Below the pieces are notes generated by a model. The model worked only from the letters and a program-made list of their open reading frames with translations, ran no database searches and was not told where the DNA came from. Of a stretch of DNA of 62,860 bases, positions 35,098 through 44,126 are shown one piece after another (the first letter of the stretch is position 1; every line of letters begins with the position of its first letter). The DNA lies in IMG/VR virus record IMGVR_UViG_3300042319_000612, positions 1 through 62,860 of that record, one strand, 5' to 3'. The DNA is from a virus. The position numbers were made by a program, and so were the translations under genes.

Positions 35098-36280
35098 TTT
35101 TCTGTTTCCTTGTAGGAGTTGGTTTTATGTCACTCAAATAACACACACAAGGATGAGTATCTAACCACACAGATGAAGTGGGTTCGTTGATTGGTGTGTA
35201 GCTATTTGTTACAACTATTTTAACATCAATGTTGTCTTTAAACAACCACTTAGGGGGTTTATGAAAGAATATAAGTATTTTACCTTCTTGAACTTTACCA
35301 CCAAGATTGTTGTCTTTGATCCATGCATTTAGCTGAGATTTCTTTTCAGTGGGGTCTCGAAAACACACCCTGATATCTGATCTTGGTATACCGGCAATAT
35401 CAGCAGACTCGACAAATTTTTGCAACCAATCAATGCTGTCTTGAGTATTGCGATCAATTAACACACAGACAATCCCATCGACCTGCTTGTAAAGGTCAAA
35501 GAAATCTCTATTAGATTTCATCCAAAAAAATCTTGATTTAGATGAACAGATAACCTCAAGTTTGGTCTCTATTGGTCGATCAAATCGAGTAGGATACCCC
35601 ATGCTTTTGGCCAAGAATATATTTTGGTCTATATCATCCTGTTTGTGTTTTTGATAAAATAGTTCTGCATCTTCAGTGGCATTACACAGCACTAATTCAC
35701 CAGCTGTGATATATGCACAGGGGATAATTTGATCCTGTTGATCCCAAATCTCTGCCACTGTGTCAACCAACGTGAGAAAAGTGTCATCAAGTTCAAAGTC
35801 ATGCTTTCTGCAAAATTCTTCAAGCTGTATGATATTATATTTGTAAACATTTAGCACACGCAGTTTTCTATCACTGTCCCAGGTGTTGGAACTGTATGGT
35901 GTATTTTCAGTATGAAATTCTTTTTCGAAGGCTTCTTTCAATGCATATGGAAATTTTAAACACACTGTGATCTCACCCTCTTCGGACTGTTCTACAAATA
36001 TTTTTCTAGTAAGATCTAATTTTCTAAAGGTGGTTTTCCATATAGGTGTGTCTATCAACGTGCCATAATCTATGCCGAGACTGTTGGCAAACGTTTTGTA
36101 CTTGGACAGAATTTTCAGTAAAAAACCACCTTGATTAGCAGTTAATTGATTACCGAGATCTAGTGTATTATAGAATCCATGTATGGCAGCACGATCTTGA
36201 TCTTGCAAGATTGTTATATCAAACAGTGTCTGATTATAAAATTCAACTAATAGATCTTCTACACAAGAAAATTTTGTCAT
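35084..36280 (-). CDS. Hypothetical protein with helicase-accessory (HARP-like) features, 398 aa
   Basis: Residues about 85-160 include LDLTRKIFVEQSEEGEITVC, YSSNTWDSDRKLRVLNVYKY and IIQLEEFCRKHDFELDD, a pattern (W-x-x-x-x-k-h followed by a helix) seen in HARP-like N-terminal domains of SNF2-family helicases. No Walker motifs. The second half is alpha/beta. Directly upstream of uvsW and overlapping it, so a helicase-associated role is plausible. Function not established. Confidence 0.65.
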   Translation of the reverse strand: MTKFSCVEDLLVEFYNQTLFDITILQDQDRAAIHGFYNTLDLGNQLTANQGGFLLKILSKYKTFANSLGIDYGTLIDTPIWKTTFRKLDLTRKIFVEQSEEGEITVCLKFPYALKEAFEKEFHTENTPYSSNTWDSDRKLRVLNVYKYNIIQLEEFCRKHDFELDDTFLTLVDTVAEIWDQQDQIIPCAYITAGELVLCNATEDAELFYQKHKQDDIDQNIFLAKSMGYPTRFDRPIETKLEVICSSKSRFFWMKSNRDFFDLYKQVDGIVCVLIDRNTQDSIDWLQKFVESADIAGIPRSDIRVCFRDPTEKKSQLNAWIKDNNLGGKVQEGKILIFFHKPPKWLFKDNIDVKIVVTNSYTPINEPTSSVWLDTHPCVCYLSDIKPTPTRKQKIVSL

Positions 36281-36322
36281 ACTAATACTATACTGTATTT
36301 CTTAACAAAAGTCAATGATTTT

Positions 36323-37162
36323 TCAATAATTTTTTAATGCGGCAACAAGGCGTTGTATTGGAATCCCTGTGGATATTTCTTGCACTGTCCATTCGGTATG
36401 ACACAGTTTCACAAACCATTGTGTTCTGTCTGGCAAGATTGGCCTATTGATATTTTCAATGACATCGCTGACGTCAAATGCCAAACTTGTGTGGTCGCAG
36501 ATCACAGGAATTCCACTGATCGCCGCTTGCACAGCAGGACCGCTGTTGTGATTTATCACGCAGTGATATTTGTAATTGATATCAAATGAATCATAGCTAT
36601 TTGGAATTTTTTTTGGCTGCTCAACTGTGACTCCTTGAATATTCAAACTTACCGGCGATCGCGGATGCGGTCTCACTACCACAGATTTATCAGTGAATTT
36701 TCTAATTTCTGCCACTTTTTGTTTCACCCATTCCGCCATGGATGATTGCCCTTCCCACTGAAGACTACGCTCATGTTGACAAGCAATTAAAATTTTATTA
36801 TTTCTATTATCGTCAACGGGTTTCAAATCCACGCCTAGAATTTTTGGTCGTGCTTGATCAAGATTTTCACTATTTCCAAAAATTCCCAGGCCATGGATGT
36901 GGTCTAAACTGATACGCCAAGTGGTGCCTCGGATGAGATTGCCCACCTCAATGATCATCACTGGTTTTCTTTTTGCTCGGCATTGATTGTAGATGAGTTG
37001 ATTGGCCTGCATGCGACCATGCCATAACACTGACCAAATCACATCCACGTCTTGACCCGAATCTACCACCGAAAAACCGGTATTTTTGATACCTTGTTCC
37101 AAGGCTGCAAATATTGGAGCACTGTTAAGAGCTCCGTGGGTTTTATGAATTTTGAATCTCAT
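36323..37162 (-). CDS. KpsS/KpsC-like capsule polysaccharide-type transferase, 279 aa, copy 1 of 3
   Basis: Two Rossmann-like halves (GT-B fold). VVVRPHPRSPVSL and CVINHNSGPAVQAAISGIPV followed by ICDHTS are the marks of capsule polysaccharide (Kdo-transferase/KpsS-like) enzymes. The two other copies are at 40174 and 42559. First gene of the sugar island on this side. Acceptor unknown. Confidence 0.75.
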   Translation of the reverse strand: MRFKIHKTHGALNSAPIFAALEQGIKNTGFSVVDSGQDVDVIWSVLWHGRMQANQLIYNQCRAKRKPVMIIEVGNLIRGTTWRISLDHIHGLGIFGNSENLDQARPKILGVDLKPVDDNRNNKILIACQHERSLQWEGQSSMAEWVKQKVAEIRKFTDKSVVVRPHPRSPVSLNIQGVTVEQPKKIPNSYDSFDINYKYHCVINHNSGPAVQAAISGIPVICDHTSLAFDVSDVIENINRPILPDRTQWFVKLCHTEWTVQEISTGIPIQRLVAALKNY

Positions 37163-37169
37163 CAGTCAA

Positions 37170-37176
37170 ATAAATA
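37170..37176 (+). promoter_or_regulatory. Late-type promoter ATAAATA
   Basis: 22 bases before the plus-strand start at 37199. Confidence 0.45.
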
Positions 37177-37198
37177 TATGTGTATTTAATCAATATCT

Positions 37199-37591
37199 AT
37201 GACAAAATTTTCAAAACGAATGAAGAAGGCTCACCGTAAAGCACGAAATGTGCTGGCTGTAGGCACGGCGTTGGGTAATCTAGAGGATCTGTTAGAAACC
37301 TTTGACACGGTATTTGTGGTCAATGGCACACTACCACGTATTCAAAAAAGAAATGTGGTATACAGAGAAAATTTCGATAATATCCATTTGGTGTCTGATG
37401 TGGATTTAATAATTATTGATTTTGTACATGAAGAATTTATACCTGAACTTCAGCAGATATGGCGCCGAACACAGCCCACGATCATAATTGAAGGACCTGA
37501 ACTGATATCTAAAGAATGTCAAAAATTATTGAAATCAGATCACTACGCTATTAGAGAAGTTGCTAAAAATTACTACGTGTGGAAGAAATAA
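37199..37591 (+). CDS. Hypothetical protein, 130 aa
   Basis: Very basic start (TKFSKRMKKAHRKARNVLAV) then alpha/beta Rossmann-like: DTVFVVNGTLPRIQKRNVVY, VDLIIIDFVHEEF. Resembles half of a nucleotide-binding fold. No motif assigns a function. Plus-strand gene between two sugar genes. Confidence 0.65.
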   Translation: MTKFSKRMKKAHRKARNVLAVGTALGNLEDLLETFDTVFVVNGTLPRIQKRNVVYRENFDNIHLVSDVDLIIIDFVHEEFIPELQQIWRRTQPTIIIEGPELISKECQKLLKSDHYAIREVAKNYYVWKK

Positions 37592-37611
37592 CCTAGCATT
37601 GAAAATATCTC

Positions 37612-37618
37612 ATAAATA
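37612..37618 (+). promoter_or_regulatory. Late-type promoter ATAAATA
   Basis: 27 bases before the Gmd start, with AGGAAA in between. Confidence 0.5.
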
Positions 37619-37645
37619 ATTCACCTTATCGAAACTAGGAAAAAT

Positions 37646-38659
37646 ATGAAAAAAATTGCATTTGTCACAGGCATGACAGGACAAGATGGTCCTTACCTTG
37701 CCAAACTACTTTTAGAAAAAGACTACAAGGTCTACGGACTGGTCAAACGATATTCAAATCCAAATTTGGATAATATCAAATTCTTAGGAATTGAAAACGA
37801 CATTGAGTTAATTACCGGTGATATTACAGACGACGGTTGTATGAATCATTTGGTAAAGAGTTTAAGACCAAACGAATTTTATAACCTTGCTGCTCAAAGT
37901 TTTGTCGGAGCCAGTTGGGATCTTAATAAAATGACCACTGAGGTCAATGCTGTTGGAGTTTTAAATATTCTTAACGCTGTCAAACAACATAGTCCAGATA
38001 CCAAATATTACCAAGCTAGTACTAGTGAAATGTTTGGCAACAGTATTGAAATTTCAGGTGGAAAACAAGACGAAAAAACTCCGTTTTGGCCACGTAGTCC
38101 TTACGGTGTTGCTAAGTTGTATGCATACTGGATGACTGTAAACTTCCGTGAAAGTTATAGCCTACATGCATCAAACGGTATTTTGTTTAATCATGAAAGT
38201 CCTATTAGAGGCAAAGAATTTGTCACACGTAAAATCACAGACGGTGTTGCTCGTATTAAACTTGGCCTTCAAGATAAAATTGTCTTAGGAAATTTAGATG
38301 CCAAACGTGATTGGGGGTTTGCCGGAGATTTTGTGGAAGCCATGTGGTTGATGTTGCAACAGCCCGAGCCAGGCGACTATGTGATCGCCACAGGTGTGCA
38401 ATATACCATTGGCGATTTGTTAGAACGTGCATTTAAGTATGCTGGCATTGACAATTGGCAAAATTATATTGAAACTAATCCAGCATTTGTACGTCCTGCT
38501 GAATTACACAGCCTATGTGGTAATCCTACCAAGGCAGAATCAGTGCTAGGTTGGCAGCGTAAGACTGATTTTGACGCTCTTGTTAAAATGATGGTCGACG
38601 CCGACATTAAACGATATGGTGGCAACCAAGGTGCAGATTGGACATTACAAACAAGATGA
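37646..38659 (+). CDS. gmd: GDP-mannose 4,6-dehydratase
   Basis: 337 aa short-chain dehydrogenase. NAD(P)-binding FVTGMTGQDGPYLAKLLL (residues 6-23), active-site SPYGVAK with Tyr153 and Lys157 and Ser/Thr in TSEMFG, and NHESPIRGKEFVTRKI, specific for Gmd. Converts GDP-mannose to GDP-4-keto-6-deoxymannose, precursor of fucose, rhamnose, perosamine or colitose. Pairs logically with the dehydratase-like PLP enzyme at 44123. ATGA overlap with the next gene. Confidence 0.93.
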   Translation: MKKIAFVTGMTGQDGPYLAKLLLEKDYKVYGLVKRYSNPNLDNIKFLGIENDIELITGDITDDGCMNHLVKSLRPNEFYNLAAQSFVGASWDLNKMTTEVNAVGVLNILNAVKQHSPDTKYYQASTSEMFGNSIEISGGKQDEKTPFWPRSPYGVAKLYAYWMTVNFRESYSLHASNGILFNHESPIRGKEFVTRKITDGVARIKLGLQDKIVLGNLDAKRDWGFAGDFVEAMWLMLQQPEPGDYVIATGVQYTIGDLLERAFKYAGIDNWQNYIETNPAFVRPAELHSLCGNPTKAESVLGWQRKTDFDALVKMMVDADIKRYGGNQGADWTLQTR

Positions 38660-39480
38660 AAAAAGCAGTAGTCACTACATTTCACAAGGCTGGTTATGAA
38701 AAATATGGCCGAAAAATGATTGAAACATTTTTAAAAACATGGCCATCAGATATTACATTGTATGTCTACCCAGAAGACTGTGAAATAACCGAGTCTGCCC
38801 CTAATCTAGTGGTTAGAGATTTACATGCCACTGTGCCTGCACTAGTAGCATTTAAAGAAAAGTGGAAAAATGACCCCAGGGCCAATGGTCTTGTAGCCAC
38901 TGGACCTGTTGATCGAAAAGGCAAAGCACCTGGAGTGGGATTCCGCTGGGACGCTATCCGGTTTAGCCATAAAATTTATTCAGTGTGCCACGCTGCCGCA
39001 AACTGTGATGCCGATGTACTATTTTGGATGGATGCTGATATGGTGTGTCATACACCTGTTCCCCATCACTTTATAGATAAAATGGCTGCTTCTAACATTG
39101 GTCTAGGGTTTTTAGGTAGAGAGAAAAAGTTTACAGAATGCGGCTTGTATTCCATGAACTTGCAGGACAAAAACACTCAAGAGTTTCTTGTTGAATTTCA
39201 AAAAGCCTACGACACTGGCAGACTGTTTACCATGAGTGAGTGGAACGACTGTTGGGTTTTTGACATTGTTAGGAAAGAAGTCAAACAACGTCATCCAGAA
39301 TGGCAATGGTATGACTGGAGTGCAGGTTTATTCAAAGGTGAAGGCCATCCTTTAATCAATAGTGCATGGGGTGCATACCTTGATCACCTTAAGGGCAAAC
39401 GCAAAGACTACGGTAAGAGCGCAAAGAGTGATTTAATTGTAAATCGCCACGAAAAATACTGGATCAGTTCTCCAGGCTAA
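38656..39480 (+). CDS. Glycosyltransferase, GT-A fold, 274 aa
   Basis: ATG 38656 overlaps the Gmd stop. GVGFRWDAIRFSHKIYSVCH precedes VLFWMDADMVCHTPV, with the metal-binding DAD (DxD). C-terminal EGHPLINSAWGAYLDHLKGK. Nucleotide-sugar-dependent transferase, sugar unknown. Related in outline to the protein at 39464, with which it ends tail to tail. Confidence 0.75.
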   Translation: MKKAVVTTFHKAGYEKYGRKMIETFLKTWPSDITLYVYPEDCEITESAPNLVVRDLHATVPALVAFKEKWKNDPRANGLVATGPVDRKGKAPGVGFRWDAIRFSHKIYSVCHAAANCDADVLFWMDADMVCHTPVPHHFIDKMAASNIGLGFLGREKKFTECGLYSMNLQDKNTQEFLVEFQKAYDTGRLFTMSEWNDCWVFDIVRKEVKQRHPEWQWYDWSAGLFKGEGHPLINSAWGAYLDHLKGKRKDYGKSAKSDLIVNRHEKYWISSPG

Positions 39481-40177
39481 ATTCGTGTTTAGAATGTTTG
39501 GCCTTGTAGTGTTCAATGTAAGGTCCAAGCACAGTATGACGCAACGGTGTCTTATAGCCCTTGGTGAAATCTTTGCAAAGATCATTTCCCGGGGCTTTTA
39601 ATTTCTCAAAAACATATCCATAGACATCGTTGTCATAAAATCTTCTCAACATGGTGTTGTCGCGTTCTACGTAATGTCTTTTGTATTCACTGGCAAATTC
39701 TTTAAACTGCGGATGACGAGTATTAACTGCAAAGAATCCAGTCTCTGGAACGAACCACCTACCGGGACTTCCATCTTTAGCCGCAAAGTATGTCACTCCC
39801 ATATGAGTGCTAAGTACCTCATTGGGTAGTACTTCCAATAATAAATCCATTGGCAACTCTTTCACTGATAACACATCAGCATCTACCCAAACAATTCTAT
39901 CTGCTGTTGAGTTTTCCATAGCATGGATAAAACTAAATGCTTTTTTTGCAAACTTTTTAACCTGTTTCTCAGCAGTGGTCTGAAATTCATAATACTCAGA
40001 TTTAAAATCGTCAAACGATATCTGTTTCAATCTAGGATGTTCCGGCAAATAAAATTCTTCTACATAACATGTCAATGTCAATTCTTTTGGCCAGTATTTG
40101 AGCCATGTTTCAACACAATCTTTACCTATAAGATCATAATACCTTTGATTAAAACTTGTTATAATTTCTATGTTCAT
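39464..40177 (-). CDS. Glycosyltransferase, GT-A fold, 237 aa
   Basis: RIVWVDADVLSVKELPMDLL carries DAD; MNIEIITSFNQRYYDLIGKD at the N-terminus and GPYIEHYKAKHSKHEF at the end parallel the plus-strand protein at 38656. ATG 40177 overlaps the stop of the upstream gene. Convergent 17-base overlap with 38656-39480. Confidence 0.72.
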   Translation of the reverse strand: MNIEIITSFNQRYYDLIGKDCVETWLKYWPKELTLTCYVEEFYLPEHPRLKQISFDDFKSEYYEFQTTAEKQVKKFAKKAFSFIHAMENSTADRIVWVDADVLSVKELPMDLLLEVLPNEVLSTHMGVTYFAAKDGSPGRWFVPETGFFAVNTRHPQFKEFASEYKRHYVERDNTMLRRFYDNDVYGYVFEKLKAPGNDLCKDFTKGYKTPLRHTVLGPYIEHYKAKHSKHEFSLEN

Positions 40178-41109
40178 ACGTATTTTCTCATATGTGCCCA
40201 ACACTCGCCGCTTTCAATTTCGGCAAAGTTCCAATGAAACATGGCCAGTCTTTCTGCCCAAGTTTGTCTGTCCGGAAGGTTGGGATTTTCGATTTGGGCT
40301 AGATCAGTGTTGGCAATTTCTGCGCATTGACTTCTTGTAGGGTCTGTAACAAAAATAGGAAACCCTTCAATGGCAGCACCCACAGTAGGACTGGAATTAT
40401 GATTGACCACTGCCCAACAATTTTTTAAATCATGTTCCAACGAGTGTCCATCTCTGGATAATCTCACTCCTTTCAACATGCCTATTTTTTTAATGAGGTT
40501 GTTGGGACTTAGATATCCCTTGGCTCCTTTGTCTCCTGGATGCGCACGAATAACGATGTCTCTCGTAGAATGTTTGCGTAGTTCTTTGATTGTTTTTGCT
40601 GTCCAGTCAATAACATCGTAGCCACCCATGCTCCACCCGCCATTTCTTTGAAGGCATAATAGAATATGATTGCCGTTTGATCTATAATCTCTAAGATTGA
40701 TACCTAGATCTGTAGATAATTTTTTCCAGCGGGCAGGATCAATTTCTTTGTCACAGTAATTACCAGTATTGGGAAATATTCCATCATAGCTGTATCTCAA
40801 GTAGTGCAATGGGTTGGCTGTGTTTTTATAAAGAAATAAATTGCTGTCTGCAAGCAACACTCGTTTGCCTTTGGCTCTTTGATAATCGATAATCTGCTTG
40901 CGAAAATCCAAATGAGAACTTTCTTTGGAATTTTCATGTACCCAACCTATCATCATGGCCACGTCTGCGTCTACTAATGTTCGTTGAGTATGGGCTATAA
41001 CTTGATCACCCATGTAGGCTACTCCCATAGCGTATCGATCAAGGATCTCGCCTTTCTCTACATTTTTATTGTTAGGCGGTAAACAGGCCAGATAGGAAAC
41101 AAATTTCAC
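40174..41109 (-). CDS. KpsS/KpsC-like capsule polysaccharide-type transferase, 311 aa, copy 2 of 3
   Basis: VIRAHPGDKGAKGYLSPNNL and AVVNHNSSPTVGAAIEGFPI followed by FVTDPTRS are the conserved nucleotide-sugar end of KpsS-like enzymes. Ends in NLPDRQTWAERLAMFHWN, as in copy 1 (ILPDRTQWFVKLCHTEWT), proving paralogy. Operon with flanking transferases by ATGA overlaps. Confidence 0.78.
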   Translation of the reverse strand: MKFVSYLACLPPNNKNVEKGEILDRYAMGVAYMGDQVIAHTQRTLVDADVAMMIGWVHENSKESSHLDFRKQIIDYQRAKGKRVLLADSNLFLYKNTANPLHYLRYSYDGIFPNTGNYCDKEIDPARWKKLSTDLGINLRDYRSNGNHILLCLQRNGGWSMGGYDVIDWTAKTIKELRKHSTRDIVIRAHPGDKGAKGYLSPNNLIKKIGMLKGVRLSRDGHSLEHDLKNCWAVVNHNSSPTVGAAIEGFPIFVTDPTRSQCAEIANTDLAQIENPNLPDRQTWAERLAMFHWNFAEIESGECWAHMRKYV

Positions 41110-42569
41110 TTGGTGCCTTTATCTTTCTTTTCTTTCTTGGTACTGTTGTTGTTTAACAGTTCTTTTCTATCTATACCAAGATAGTGTGTAAAATAATCTT
41201 TCAGTCTGCTGTTTTCCATGGCAAATCTACTGATATGGCCTTGAGGAATAGTTAACCAATTGTTGTAGTGTGGACAATATGTTGACATGGGCCATTTTCG
41301 TCTCACATAATTTGCTGCATGATGATCGTATGGCTGCGGCAATTTAAAAATATCGCCGTTGTACCAGGTCATAGAATAGTCTCTAATAAAATTATTAAAT
41401 TCTGGATTCTTTGTATCAAATGCCACTATACCGGTGTCTATGGGGCAATCGTCTTTGTGCGGCCAATCTGACCCAGTGTCTAGTGTTGCCCAGATATTGT
41501 TGCCTGGATGTAAAATTTCCATGGCCTTGGCTCGTGACAACTCTTTTTCTACCATTATATCAGCATCTATCCACACCACCAGCCCTCGAAATTTTCTAGC
41601 AGCCCATACTTGTGTACGACTCTTCTTCCAGAATCTATCAGCTTTGCTACCGCCCATACCTTCTTTTATCCAGGGGTCTTCTGGACTTGCTACATCTTTC
41701 CAAAAATTATAGACTTTGCCAAAACCTAGATCCACCGGCTTGTCATCCCAAACAAAAACTACATCTCCGGGCAATTTATCCCACGACGGTAGTGTTAAAT
41801 TGGCTGCATAATTATAATACTCTCTAGATAGACTAGTCACCCAGGTAATAGGTGCATATACCTGCGTATTATTTCTGCCTATTTCATTGGCGTAGTCTAT
41901 AAGATACTTCCACCAAACATCAGCATATTCGCAGGTTCTATAATTTTCAAACCAAGGACCACCTTCGGTCCAGTGATAGGCCAACGGTTTTCCGGTAGCA
42001 GATTCCTTGTTCCATCCTACTAGAAAATTAAATTTTGTTTGCAGTTCTCCAATTTCATTATCTTGCAACCATTGAAATCTATGTAGATAAGCACCATCTT
42101 TGGTGTTGACATCATCTATGGTCAACCGCTGGTTGCTGGGATGCTCGCAGTTCCAAAGTATCATCGAACTCCAATTTTTTCGAGGATATTGTGTCTGTGT
42201 TTTTCCGTCCATTTTTGTTGTATTGGTTGGCACATGATCGTGCTTGACAACCATCACAGCAAATTTTGGATCTGCCTGTTTAAAAACTTCTTGAATATCA
42301 CCGTCCCATACAAAATCACAGTCGCAAAACAAGGCCCATCCTTGGAAATTAGTCAGTGTTGGAACAAGAAATCTTGTAAAAGTAAATTCTGTTGATCCCA
42401 ATTGATCAACATCTCTAGAATATAAACCATCTCTACGAAGTTTAGACTGATTAAGAGATTTAACCTCGGCCGTAGAAGAATTTTTATATATGGAATATTC
42501 ACAGACTCGATACGCTATGTCTTCTCTGCTGTCATAACCGATGTATACGGGTAAAAAATCATTGTTCAT
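41106..42569 (-). CDS. Double-domain glycosyltransferase, 487 aa
   Basis: Two GT-A-like domains in one chain. The N-domain has FLPVYIGYDSREDIAYRVCE and ALFCDCDFVWDGDI (DCD); the C-domain has LVVWIDADIMVEKELSRAKA (DAD). About 240 residues each, with a basic Lys-rich tail (STKKEKKDKGTK). The N-domain resembles GT families annotated in cyanophages. Two transfers in series, or donor plus scaffold, are possible. Coupled to both neighbours. Confidence 0.75.
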   Translation of the reverse strand: MNNDFLPVYIGYDSREDIAYRVCEYSIYKNSSTAEVKSLNQSKLRRDGLYSRDVDQLGSTEFTFTRFLVPTLTNFQGWALFCDCDFVWDGDIQEVFKQADPKFAVMVVKHDHVPTNTTKMDGKTQTQYPRKNWSSMILWNCEHPSNQRLTIDDVNTKDGAYLHRFQWLQDNEIGELQTKFNFLVGWNKESATGKPLAYHWTEGGPWFENYRTCEYADVWWKYLIDYANEIGRNNTQVYAPITWVTSLSREYYNYAANLTLPSWDKLPGDVVFVWDDKPVDLGFGKVYNFWKDVASPEDPWIKEGMGGSKADRFWKKSRTQVWAARKFRGLVVWIDADIMVEKELSRAKAMEILHPGNNIWATLDTGSDWPHKDDCPIDTGIVAFDTKNPEFNNFIRDYSMTWYNGDIFKLPQPYDHHAANYVRRKWPMSTYCPHYNNWLTIPQGHISRFAMENSRLKDYFTHYLGIDRKELLNNNSTKKEKKDKGTK

Positions 42570-43362
42570 TTAACATTCTCCAGGCTGAGCCGTCTTTAAG
42601 TTCACTGACATGAAATTGACAGTAGGCCAAATGATGTGCCCACGCTTCAACTTGTTGTAGATCGGGATAATATGGTGTTTCAATCTTGCTGAGATCTTGT
42701 TCAGTTACAGATTTAGCTGCGTGTGTTGAGCATAGAGTGAAAGCAGGATATCCATACAACACTGCTTCAGTGGCAGCGTTGCTGTTAAATGTCACTAGCG
42801 CATGAACATCTTCGTCTAGAGCTTCTTTGAGTGAGTTAGTGATCATTCTATCAGTGCGACTTTTTACACGTTCTCTAACTTCAATAGGACGATCAGTATA
42901 TTGCTTAATAGTTGCAATGGTTTCTTCTAACCATTGCTCTAGTTCTAGATTGTAGAACTTCATGGGTTTTTCATCAGGTTTGGCAATAAGTATTTTTCTA
43001 CCGCCTTTTTTCCAGCGATGTACTGGAATGGCCAGCTTCTTGAATCTATCAGGCGGTCGGTGAATTACTTGATCATGTTGCAGATCATTTTTTACAATAC
43101 GGTGCCAAAACTTCCAGCCCATGGGATTCAACGGACCTCGTTGATTGCCCATGTATCCGGTGTCCATAAAATAAAAATCTCTGCCTTCAAACCAACAGCG
43201 TTTCATTATTTTATGTTTTAGGATTCCGCGTAAAACAATTGGATCTTCACTGTCGTCATAATTAAAATCATCAGAATTGATTACTCTACCGCCACTGCCT
43301 ATAGCAAAGGAATTGATATATTCGTCTTCGCCGCCCTTGCTGAGAAAGATCCAATTGTTCAT
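42559..43362 (-). CDS. KpsS/KpsC-like capsule polysaccharide-type transferase, 267 aa, copy 3 of 3
   Basis: RKILIAKPDEKPMKFYNLEL, VRERVKSRTDRMI in the position of the RPHP motif, and ALVTFNSNAATEAVLYGYPA followed by FTLCSTHAAK. Same architecture as 36323 and 40174 but less conserved in the central motif. ATGA overlap with the cytidylyltransferase gene. Confidence 0.72.
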   Translation of the reverse strand: MNNWIFLSKGGEDEYINSFAIGSGGRVINSDDFNYDDSEDPIVLRGILKHKIMKRCWFEGRDFYFMDTGYMGNQRGPLNPMGWKFWHRIVKNDLQHDQVIHRPPDRFKKLAIPVHRWKKGGRKILIAKPDEKPMKFYNLELEQWLEETIATIKQYTDRPIEVRERVKSRTDRMITNSLKEALDEDVHALVTFNSNAATEAVLYGYPAFTLCSTHAAKSVTEQDLSKIETPYYPDLQQVEAWAHHLAYCQFHVSELKDGSAWRMLNEQ

Positions 43363-44126
43363 ACTCTTTCAATGTCCTCTTCAATACAGCTTTGCCCGTA
43401 TTGTATTTCGACAATCTTGCAAGGTACATCATAAGGGTTTGTTAATTGATGCCACTCGGCAACCGGAATTTTATATTCTTGGTGCTTAATTAATTCTGCA
43501 GGTAGCAATCGATACCCGTTAGGCATCATGCTGTTAACTATACACTGGCCTTCACTAACCATCCAATACTCAGCACGTAGTTGGTGGCGTTGCATACTTA
43601 GGCTCTTTCCGGGCTCCACAGTGAGCTCTTTAACTTTCATTCCAGGAACTTCATGCAGTACACGATAGTAGCCCCACTGTCGTTCAGTCTTAGGCGCTTT
43701 CCATTCTTGTAATATCCACGAACTGGAATTCATTTTGTGTTCACCGCCTACACCAAAAACAAATTCTAAATGCAACATTTCGTCTAGTACATCCATTTCA
43801 GGAATATTAGTTTTAGTACGATCACCGCCGTTGGCGAATACAATTTTATCGTTGGGGTATATTGATCTTACTTTTCTAATAGCGTCTTTTGCACTACCGT
43901 CTGCGTCGTCAAAGTTAATAACACGATCTACATCTTTGATAGCACTTAGAATACTAGCACGTTCGTCCCATGGCATAAACTCTTGCCCTTTCTTGCGGCG
44001 CAACCAGGCATCGGAGTTTGCTCCTATGATTAAAACATCGCCTAATTTTTTAGCCTCTTTGATATAGTTAATATGACCTGAATGAATAGGGTCAAAACCA
44101 CCTGTTGCAATTACTATTGTTTTCAT
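43359..44126 (-). CDS. Cytidylyltransferase-cupin fusion, 255 aa
   Basis: Residues 1-135: nucleotidyltransferase of the HldE-C/TagD type, TGGFDPIHSGHINYI with HxGH (15-18) and ANGGDRTKTNIPEM. Residues 140-255: cupin like the mannose-6-phosphate isomerase type II C-terminal domain, WGYYRVLHEVPGMKVKELTV, PGKSLSMQRHQLRAEYWMVS. Likely activates a sugar or polyol phosphate and binds or isomerises a sugar. The fusion is a nucleotide-sugar enzyme for this island. Confidence 0.85.
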   Translation of the reverse strand: MKTIVIATGGFDPIHSGHINYIKEAKKLGDVLIIGANSDAWLRRKKGQEFMPWDERASILSAIKDVDRVINFDDADGSAKDAIRKVRSIYPNDKIVFANGGDRTKTNIPEMDVLDEMLHLEFVFGVGGEHKMNSSSWILQEWKAPKTERQWGYYRVLHEVPGMKVKELTVEPGKSLSMQRHQLRAEYWMVSEGQCIVNSMMPNGYRLLPAELIKHQEYKIPVAEWHQLTNPYDVPCKIVEIQYGQSCIEEDIERV

